DNA from: Melitaea cinxia | Lineage: Eukaryota; Arthropoda; Insecta; Lepidoptera; Nymphalidae | Direction of reading: 5' to 3' | Assembly (NCBI RefSeq): GCF_905220565.1 | Contig: NC_059416.1 | Location: 4,526,001-4,590,000, forward strand | DNA length: 64,000 nt | Shown: piece by piece, positions 1-11,000 of the stretch | Layout: every line of letters begins with the position of its first letter | How positions within the stretch are numbered: position 1 is the stretch's first letter | Position numbers and translations under genes: made by a program | Notes under the pieces: generated by a model | What the model saw: the letters and a program-made list of their open reading frames with translations, nothing else | Databases searched by the model: none | What the model was told of the DNA's origin: nothing

Positions 1-150
1 TGCTCCACTTGGGTTCGTCCACCGGGTTGGTGTATATATTCCCTACTAAAAGTATCGATAGATATCAGGTTTGTATGATAACAACTGGGACCGACAGCTT
101 AACGAATTTTCCGAGACAAGCCGAGGAGACCCACACATGGTACCGGAGTC
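1..150 (-). repeat. tRNA-derived SINE fragment (family B)
   Basis: The sequence resembles the better-preserved copies at about 18400-18680 and 57490-57800: it shares the phrases gggaccgac, gcttaacg and gaga around a core of the same order. The copy is cut by the window edge. Family B has a tRNA-like head with a pol III B-box on the opposite strand. Similarity was judged by eye. Confidence 0.5.
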
Positions 151-799
151 CTCTTACTACGAGAGTCTGACTCCATACAACTGTTAGACGTACAACAGAA
201 AGGCACGGTAGCTAGCGTAAGTGTTCCCTCAAAATAAATAAGAGGTTGTCCATTAGTCATGTGATGTTTTTAGTAATTTTTTAACCCCGTACCCCCATCA
301 GGTTTGGGTGATATATGGTGAGGATTTAGTTTACCCTCCATTACCCGTGGAGTGGCCAGCGTGAGTGTACTTCTTATAGATATTGTTATTGGGTGTCTCT
401 ATTTAGTTAAAAATATATTAATTTCCGAACGCCATCTTTAGCGCCCTCTATCTTTCTTCCGGCTTCGCTCTCGGCCGCTTGAGCCTCGTAAATACTCTCC
501 GATAAATACTTTAACTCCCATAAATGTAATGTAATAAAGGCGAATCTACTTTGACTAGTGTGGGAGAGTAGTGACTAGTGTGGTGACTAGTGACTAATGT
601 TGTGACTAGTGATTGTCGCTGTCACCTCTTTTTGTTCGGAACCATTACAAGAATGTTCACTGGAAGTAAAGTAGTAAAATCATGAACATGCACTGATGTT
701 ATTGTTTTATATTTCTTTTGTGCTTGTCTATATTTTTAATAACCACCCACTGTTTACAACAACAGACGGAAATGTAAATATTTTCTTATTCTTCAACAG
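151..799 (+). other. COPA intron upstream of first visible exon
   Basis: No coding exon was recognised. A degenerate tandem of the octamer gactagtg runs from about 549 to 618, and a GC-richer dispersed-looking stretch lies at 425-530. The segment ends in a usable splice acceptor (cttcaacag, AG at 798-799). Confidence 0.5.
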
Positions 800-3700
800 G
801 TAAAGATATCAAAATGCCGTTACGCAATTTGGAACTCGGACATGTCTCTTGTGGCGCTACTCGGCAAGCACACTGTGACCATATGTACTAAGAAGCTAGA
901 ACAACTGTGTTCTATCACCGAGGGGGCCCGGGTGAAGTCGGGGGCCTTCGATGACTCGACACCACAACCGGTGTTTATTTACACTACAGCCAACCATATC
1001 AAGTACTGCTGCAGAGATGGGTTAGTGTCGTGATACTTTCTTAACTTACCGTTACACGCCGTTTTAACTGTTTCAGTAGTGTAGTTTAGTAGTATTGTGG
1101 GTGGTTAGGTTAGTTTTTAGTTTTACACATCTTTTAGTAATTGACAAGACATATTGGAGAGAGGCATTACAGTGAGGTTAGCTCAAAAGACTTACAGATG
1201 GCACTGTCTGAAGTACAATTATTAAATTTACGAAAGATTACCACAAACCAGTTCAACACTATTACTGTTTTACTTGTGTAAGTCGTTTCGAGAGTTTATA
1301 TTGTCTATTTCATTTAAGATAATATAGTTGTTTTAATTATGAAAATAGTAATTAAAGAGAAGCCAACTGTAAACATTTTGTCGGCAGCGACTACGGCATA
1401 ATCCGCACGCTGGACGTGCCCGTGTACGTGGTGAAGGTGCTGGCGGGCGACGCGGGCGCGCGCGTCGTGTGTCTGGACCGCGAGGCGCGCCCCAAGGTGC
1501 TGGCCGTCGACCCCACGGAGTACAGGTGCGCACAGCGTTGTTCTCAATACGGAACATAATCCGCACGCTGGACGTGCCCGTGTACGTGGTGAAGGTGCTG
1601 GCGGGCGACGCGGGCGCGCGCGTCGTGTGTCTGGACCGCGAGGCGCGCCCCAAGGTGCTGGCCGTCGACCCCACGGAGTACAGGTGCGCACAGCGTTGTT
1701 CTCAATACGGAACATAATCCGCACGCTGGACGTGCCCGTGTACGTGGTGAAGGTGCTGGCGGGCGACGCGGGCGCGCGCGTCGTGTGTCTGGACCGCGAG
1801 GCGCGCCCCAAGGTGCTGGCCGTCGACCCCACGGAGTACAGGTGCGCACAGCGTTGTTCTCAATACGGAACATAATCCGCACGCTGGACGTGCCCGTGTA
1901 CGTGGTGAAGGTGCTGGCGGGCGACGCGGGCGCGCGCGTCGTGTGTCTGGACCGCGAGGCGCGCCCCAAGGTGCTGGCCGTCGACCCCACGGAGTACAGG
2001 TGCGCACAGCGTTGTTCTCAATACGGAACATAATCCGCACGCTGGACGTGCCCGTGTACGTGGTGAAGGTGCTGGCGGGCGACGCGGGCGCGCGCGTCGT
2101 GTGTCTGGACCGCGAGGCGCGCCCCAAGGTGCTGGCCGTCGACCCCACGGAGTACAGGTGCGCACAGCGTTGTTCTCAATACGGAACATAACCCGCACGC
2201 TGGACGTGCCCGTGTACGTGGTGAAGGTGCTGGCGGGCGACGCGGGCGCGCGCGTCGTGTGTCTGGACCGCGAGGCGCGCCCCAAGGTGCTGGCCGTCGA
2301 CCCCACGGAGTACAGGTGCGCACAGCGTTGTTCTCAATACGGAACATAACCCGCACGCTGGACGTGCCCGTGTACGTGGTGAAGGTGCTGGCGGGCGACG
2401 CGGGCGCGCGCGTCGTGTGTCTGGACCGCGAGGCGCGCCCCAAGGTGCTGGCCGTCGACCCCACGGAGTACAGGTGCGCACAGCGTTGTTCTCAATACGG
2501 AACATAATCCGCACGCTGGACGTGCCCGTGTACGTGGTGAAGGTGCTGGCGGGCGACGCGGGCGCGCGCGTCGTGTGTCTGGACCGCGAGGCGCGCCCCA
2601 AGGTGCTGGCCGTCGACCCCACGGAGTACAGGTGCGCACAGCGTTGTTCTCAATACGGAACATAATCCGCACGCTGGACGTGCCCGTGTACGTGGTGAAG
2701 GTGCTGGCGGGCGACGCGGGCGCGCGCGTCGTGTGTCTGGACCGCGAGGCGCGCCCCAAGGTGCTGGCCGTCGACCCCACGGAGTACAGGTGCGCACAGC
2801 GTTGTTCTCAATACGGAACATAACCCGCACGCTGGACGTGCCCGTGTACGTGGTGAAGGTGCTGGCGGGCGACGCGGGCGCGCGCGTCGTGTGTCTGGAC
2901 CGCGAGGCGCGCCCCAAGGTGCTGGCCGTCGACCCCACGGAGTACAGGTGCGCACAGCGTTGTTCTCAATACGGAACATAATCCGCACGCTGGACGTGCC
3001 CGTGTACGTGGTGAAGGTGCTGGCGGGCGACGCGGGCGCGCGCGTCGTGTGTCTGGACCGCGAGGCGCGCCCCAAGGTGCTGGCCGTCGACCCCACGGAG
3101 TACAGGTGCGCACAGCGTTGTTCTCAATACGGAACATAATCCGCACGCTGGACGTGCCCGTGTACGTGGTGAAGGTGCTGGCGGGCGACGCGGGCGCGCG
3201 CGTCGTGTGTCTGGACCGCGAGGCGCGCCCCAAGGTGCTGGCCGTCGACCCCACGGAGTACAGGTGCGCACAGCGTTGTTCTCAATACGGAACATAATCC
3301 GCACGCTGGACGTGCCCGTGTACGTGGTGAAGGTGCTGGCGGGCGACGCGGGCGCGCGCGTCGTGTGTCTGGACCGCGAGGCGCGCCCCAAGGTGCTGGC
3401 CGTCGACCCCACGGAGTACAGGTGCGCACAGCGTTGTTCTCAATACGGAACATAATCCGCACGCTGGACGTGCCCGTGTACGTGGTGAAGGTGCTGGCGG
3501 GCGACGCGGGCGCGCGCGTCGTGTGTCTGGACCGCGAGGCGCGCCCCAAGGTGCTGGCCGTCGACCCCACGGAGTACAGGTGCGCACAGCGTTCTTAAAA
3601 CGGAACGGTAGACAAGCGTACGGCTCACCTGACGGCAAGCGATTTCCGTAGCTTATAGACGCCTGCAACACCAGAAGCATCACAAGCGCATTGCCGACCC

Positions 3701-6700
3701 TACCCCCAATTCCCCCCAGGAGCTCTGGTTACCTTACTCACCAACAGTAATACAACGAGTAAGGTCGAGGTACTACCCCAGTCGGGTTGGTCTATATTTT
3801 GAACCTCAGTTAAAGAAATATATTTATAAGCATTTGGCACATTTGGTTTTAAGGACTGTTTAAAAGGCATTCGAGTCGTATTTGTCCACCGTACCAGGTT
3901 ACCTCGAGGTTGTTACGAAGTATAGGTATGGGGCATATAATGAGACATATCTTGTGGATGTATTAGGGCTGTCCAAAATACACTCGCGTTGTATGTATGG
4001 TATGGAATGTCTAAAATGAACTTGAGTCGTGTTTATTAACGTCATCCTAAAATGACATTCGTATTATTATTAGGACTGCAAAGTTTACTGAATTCGTACT
4101 AATTAGGGCTGTCCAAAGTTCATTCAAATGTAATTTTAATAAATTGTCAGCCGAACGCGCAACTCGATGAACGATGATACAATAACAATCCAACGCGTTT
4201 ACGTAAGAAACCCACATTTTGAAAAATCTCACGTGAGATTGGGGTTTGGGGGAGGGGGTTGAATAAAATCTCACGACATCTCACGACATCTCACCAGGGG
4301 GGGAGGGAGAGACAGAAAATTTTAAAAAACACCGCACGTAATATGGACGCCCGCTAATTGGTTACATTCTTTTATTAGGTTCAAGTTAGCGCTTGTGACG
4401 CGTCAGTACGACCAAGTCCTGCACATGGTGAGGACCGCGAAGCTGGTGGGGCAGAGCATCATCGCCTACTTACAAGAGAAAGGTTTGTTTTGTTGGTATT
4501 TTTTGGAATGTGGTTTGAAATTGTCTCTTTTTATTTTTTGTATTTTTTTAAAAATATGAATGGCTTTTGCTTTAGCAAAAAAAAGTGTATGTAAAAATTT
4601 ATGAAGGATATTATTTTGGTTTACATTCCACATTATCGCAAACTTCATACATACAGACACATAGAGATTAACAGATGTCCGAATAATTACTTACTTAATA
4701 AATACTTTTTACGGATATTATTAAATTATAAGTCATCTAACAGTCTAAGCCACATTAATATTATACCAAAATATCTGCAGGATATCCTGAAGTGGCACTC
4801 CATTTCGTCAAGGACCCACAAACTCGCCTATCCCTCGCCCTACAGTGCGGTAATATAGAAGTAGCCCTTGAAGCTGCCAAAAGCTTGGATGAGCCAGAAT
4901 CATGGGACAAGCTGGCTCAAGCTGCTTTAATGACTGGAAACCATCAGGTATGTTGGTGATACCCCTTTTCTTTGATTAGGACATTTTTTATACAACTGGG
5001 TTAACAAACAAGCATATTACAAATTACAAATAAGATTATATGACTGATTATCCTTAACACAGATACTAGTAATAATCCAACCAATATATATGTAGAAATA
5101 GGTAAATAATTATATAAATGTATATGTGTAATTATGTGTATATGTCTGTGTGCATGATGTTCAACAAACGGCATGGGCATTTTAGAGCCCGTGGATGTTA
5201 ATTTTAAATAAAAAAAGATACTAATAAATAATCCATGCGGGATGTTCAGTTTGAATAAAAAAATAATAATATGTAATTTAACCTTTGCTTTTAGTAAATA
5301 TTGTATTTAATATCACATGTTAAAAATGTATATCTAAATAAAGCATTGTTAATATTATAAAATTAATATTTTATATGCAATTACGATACTAAGAATTTAT
5401 CAACTTCTAACTCTTAATCTTTTAACTAGATTGTGGAAATGTGCTACCAACGTACCAAGAATTTCGACAAGCTATCATTCCTGTACTTGATCACGGGTAA
5501 TTTGGATAAACTAAGGAAGATGATGAAGATAGCTGAGATAAGAAAAGACGTGTCATCGCAGTTCCAAGGCGCTCTGCTCTTGGGTGATGTTAGTGAACGG
5601 ATCAGGCTTTTGGAAAATGCTGGACAGGTGATCAATCATATATATTTTATCTTGGTATATTTTTAAATTATCCTGAATTAGATTCGTTTTTAGATGAAAT
5701 ACGGTTCAGTCAGTACTCGTTGGTTAAGAAATTTGTTTTTCAAAATCAAAAATGACTATTTAAGCAGGCTTCGAAATTATTCGAATTGTCATTTTATAAA
5801 TTATAATGATTCATAATCAAAAGCTATGCCAAAATGAAATAAATTTGTCCCACAATTTTGGCGTTATCCTACAATAAACAAAAAGATAATCTATAAGACA
5901 GGGAAAATTAAAAGTTTTTTTTTTGTAACATTAGTATGGCATGCACTTACAAAAAATTTTTTTCTAGCTGTCCCTGGCATATTTAACCGCAATCAATCAC
6001 AAGCAATTAGAGGATGCAGAAAGATTGAAGGCAGCGTTAGAGGCAGCAAACTTACCGATACCAAAAGCTAATCCAAATGCAGTATTCCTGAGACCACCTC
6101 TACCGGTGCAAAAGGCCCAACCCAACTGGCCTTTACTGGCAGTATCTAAGTATGAATGCTTTGTATAGTATTTTTTTGCCCACCATTAGAATAAACGAAC
6201 TAACTGATATCAAAAGCTAATCCCAATTCGGTATTATTGAAACCGCCTCGTATGCTTTTTATAGTATTTTATATTGGGCTACTCATATGTCATAATGAAC
6301 ATAATTGTGTTTGCAGGCAAACGAAAAAAAAATCAATTACATCGACAAGTAATACGACGAAAAAATAGTCAAGTAACTACGCGTTATTAAAGATTACTCA
6401 AAAAGTAGTTATCAGATCTCGATAAAATTTAAATGTGACCAAGTAATAAACACCATCTTTTTATTAAATTAAAAATTATCAAAATCGGTACACCCAGTAA
6501 AAAGTTATGCGGATTTTCGAGAGTTTCCCTCGATTTCTCTGGGATCCCATTATCTAATCTAAATAGGGATATCTACTTTCCAACAAAAAAAGAATTATCA
6601 AAATCGGTACATCCAGTAAAAAGTTATGTAGTATAATACAACGTAGGTCGACGAAAAAAGCGTCAAGTAAAAACGCATTATTAGATATAACTCGAAAAGT

Positions 6701-7987
6701 GGTTGTTAGATCTCAAATAAAGTTAAATGGGACCAATTGACATACACCACCATTCGATTAAAAAAAAATTGTCGAAATCGGTCTACCCGGTCAAAAGTTC
6801 TGAAGTAACATACATTAAAAAAAATACAGTCGAATTGAGAACCTCCTCCTTTTTTGGAAGTCGCTTAAAAATCATTCGAATTAATATTTTGTATAAGTAT
6901 GTTATATTATGTATCAGAGTAACTATAGGAATAATGTCCGTTCTCAGGAGTTTCTTCGAGGTGGCGGGTGGTGCCCGGGCCGGGGGGGAGGGGGCGGGGG
7001 TGGCGGGCGCGGCCGCCGTCGCCGACGAGCCCCTGGAGGCCGCGGGCGCCTGGGGGGATGACGACCTGCCTCCCGATGTGGTCAGCAATCCTTGTTTTAG
7101 TGGAATTTCTTCTGTGCAGAATCTACATTCCGAATAGTGGTTTTGACTAGCGGTAGCTTCACATACATTGTCTGTTCAGCTAGTTTTTAATAATGCTCAT
7201 TAAGTGAAACTAAAAATTTATCGACTATTGTTTGTGCTTGACTGAAATGGAATTAGTAGTAGGGAAAAAACTATCGGTGATTCTCTGAAACACACGAAAA
7301 GTTTCATGTGCTCTTTGAATTAAAAGGTAGTTTAGGTTGTGGATGGCAAACAATATTTCACTGATTGACCTAGCTAGTAAGACAAATAAAAATCCTATAG
7401 TGAAATCTCCGGTGCAAATTTAAAAAGTCGTAGCAATTTTCAGTTAGTCCTAATAAATGCGCCATTTATAGTGCAAAAAACAAAAGAAAGTGCAAAACTT
7501 TAGTCAGTTTGCTTGAATTTTAATTTGTCACACCAAAATACATTTTTGACTATATTTTCCAGTTCAAAATTAGCTTGCAAATAGCTAATACCATTCATTT
7601 AAAGTAGTGGTTCTAAAACCGTTAGTCGCAGACTACTGGTGATCCCTGGAAACACCTGAAGTGATTCGTAATAGCGGTCTCGGTGTGATTCAGTCGATGA
7701 GCCTCATTAGGTTACACTAAATAATGAAGAAGGTACTCTAGATTTAATCCCCAAATAGTGATCCGTGACAGCACAGACGTTTTGTCAATGGAGTTACCCC
7801 ATTAAAAGTTTAAAAACCACTACCCTACAGGATTCGTATAATCTAAAATGTATGTTAATTTGTCAGGAGGAAGGCGAAGGTGAGCCGATGGAGGACGCGT
7901 GTGATGACGGAGGCTGGGATGTGGGCGATGAAGATTTAGAGCTACCAGAAGAATTGGCGCCAGTGTCAGGTTTGTTACATTACATTT

Positions 7988-8029
<42 letters not shown>

Positions 8030-11000
8030 CAATATAGCATATCAGAGGACATCCTTTGGGACGAAAGTAAATTTCTTTGTAAATTTTTAGCGGATATTGA
8101 TGGAGAGGAGTCATCGGAGTACTTTGTAGCGCCCACTCGGGGTGTGAGTGCGGCACTCGGAGCCAAATTGAAGACAGCGCATGACTATGTCGCCACCGGG
8201 CAGTTTGAGATCGCTTGCAGGTGGGTTGAGTTACATTATCATCATCCATTATATGATTAAAATAAAAAGTTTTGACGTCGCGGGTTTGATCCCGCTAACA
8301 ACAGACATTTGTATTGGCCAGTAGTCTGCACGTTTGTGCTTCTGTATCGTGTGTGTTGCCGGACTCCCAGACACAAGAGAAAATCTTACTGGACCCTTTG
8401 CTTGTGATTTTTGCTATTGATTATTTAATGTACACCCCTCAAAAAGGGAAAGCAAATTAAAATCACTATTTTCTCTACAGATTGCTAAACGAGCAAGTGG
8501 GCATAGTGAACTTCGAGCCGTATTTGGAGACATTCCTGGATATGTATTCGCGTGCTAGGATACAGTTTGGTGCTCTGCCACTAATAGCGCCCCTCGCTGC
8601 CCATCTACACCGGAATTGGAAGGAGGCTAGCGGGAAAGAACTGCTTCCTGTTGTCAGTGAGTACCAACCTTTAGACGTAAATAGTAATAATCGCAGTATA
8701 AACACGAAAACGAATGACAAAATTGTGAAACCAAGCTTCAGACTGCGCAAAGCAGACGTCTTTTTTCTGGGTTGCGGTGTTAATATAACATAATCTCATA
8801 AACTACAATTACCAGACAATAGATTTAAAGTTTGTATTGAGAAGAATTTTACAGCTAAAGCATATTTTCGCTTCAAGATTTTATCAGTGATAAAGATGCG
8901 TGGGTTTAGTGGCGCTGTATTTATTGCGAGATATGACTAACTTAATACAAAATACAGTTTTTTTAAAAGAGTAACTGCGGAGTTTCTTATAGATTCTTCT
9001 CTGCAGAATCTACATTCCGAATCGGATCTAGCTTCAAATTAACTTTAATCAGGTAAATCATTAAAACGAGTATAATTTTAATTTGTAAAACGACAATTCA
9101 AAAGTGACGTTGAAGTATAAATGTGTACAGTAATATTGAATTTTAAGTCTAAAATGACCTATTTGAAGTTAAGCTACATTTTTCTATTAAAAATTACATT
9201 TCGTAAAAAGGTGTGTCAATTAAGTGTTGCCACTGTTCTCGCATCTTCCATAGATCTAAATTTTCTAATGATACTCTAAAGGTTGTTAAGTAACTTAAAA
9301 TTTTTAAACAATTAATTTAACTCCACGGCACTGAAACCAAGCTCATTAGTGGCAGAGCTGAAGGCCTGCTGCCAGTCGCTAGATATTATATATTAAAGTT
9401 AATCACTTTCGAAATGTTTTAACCAATTAATTTAATTTTGCAGCGGTGAAACTAAGCTCACTAGTGGCACAACTACAGGCTTGCTACCAGCTGACCACTA
9501 GCGGCAAGTTCTCAGAGGCAGTGACCAGACTCAAGAGCCTGGCGCGCCTGGTGCCGCTGTTGCAGCTGGAGACGCGCCAGGAGCTGGCGGAGGCCACGCA
9601 GCTGCTGGCCATCTGCAAGGACTACCTCCTGGGCTTGGAGATGGAGACCGCGAGGAAGGGTACGTGTGCTTAAGATACAACCTAAGCTAAAACGACTTCT
9701 TGTTCAACTTCAGCTACGAAAATTACAACGTTGTGTTGTAATCGTAACACAGTAAAAACTCAACTGAAGACGATAATAACGAGATTGTAGTTTGTAAACC
9801 TAAACATTACTACGATATTAACAAGTGTTTCTACTGCACTAAAGACTGAAAATGCAAAGGTTATTAATAGGGTTACGAATAACAGTATTTGTTTAGATAA
9901 ATATTTCAAGAAAAGCGCGTGTTAATGGTATAGAGATGGATTCCTTCGTTGACCTTGGTAGTTAATTCTCGATGATCAAAAAAAAAATCGCAGTTACCCA
10001 TACTAGGAACTATTCACATAACTATAGATGATTTGCCTGTATTAAAAGGATTTGGAAATTCCGTAGTTCATTCTGTGGGTAAAATTAATGGCGAAGTACA
10101 AATTGATAGGGTGAAAGCTTATTGTACCTAATGATGTTATGGAAGTGTCTTCCATGATAGCACAGGCTTTTACATAACAGCATCATGTAATAATTCAGAA
10201 AACTGGTGAACATTTTGATATTTTATATAATAGTTTTGATGACATAATGAAAACTGAAAAAAATAAGAAGTCTTAATCGTAAACGTTCCCAAATAACTAG
10301 CTTAGGCATTTTGGGGGTATATACAGAGCACAAATACAAAGGGGCACTTTACGTTGTTGGGGGCTTGCGTAATGATCTAAACTCCGCTTACTTTATCCCG
10401 GATTAAATTTGACGATGGTGGTAATGGGCGAACAGTAATCAACAATTTAAGCTCTAAGTCATTAAATTTAACAAATGGTATATTAATTACTCGAGGTATT
10501 GTTGCGAACCAGGAATCAATTACAATGTTCTCCACGTTTCTGTATCCAAGGATCAGCAAATGAATCCAATCATTGCTGCAGATTTAAATATATCGGGTGA
10601 TTTAGAACAAACTGCGGTTGACGAGTTGTTAATATTGTCAAATAAATATCGACATTGCTTCGCTTCTTCTTTTTCCGAGTTAGGACACTCTTCTGTTTGC
10701 GAGATGAATATTGATTTGCCCAATGTTGAACCGGTAGTTTACAGACTCTATAGGTTGTCTATGAAAGAATAGGAAGTAGTCAGGGAAACGGTGAATGAAC
10801 TTTTAGAAAATTATATTGTACGGCCTTCAGTATCCCCATTTGCTAGCCCTTATATAGTCATTATAAATTTAACAGAATGCCCTTCGGCTTGGCAAATGCC
10901 CCAGCGACATTCCAAGGAATGATGCATCAGATTTTAGATGGCTTACGCCATAAGGAAGCTATGGCTTATTTGGATGATATAATTATTCCATCCAGAACTA

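Noticed and set aside
1397..3598. CRISPR array
   Set aside because: Units are contiguous 158-bp copies with no unique spacers, in a eukaryotic gene.
1314..3683. Long overlapping open frames (up to 148 codons - strand, 82 codons + strand) repeated every 158 bp
   Set aside because: They are by-products of GC-rich tandem repeats of a COPA exon read in other frames; the - strand peptides are Arg/Pro/Ala-rich with no family features.
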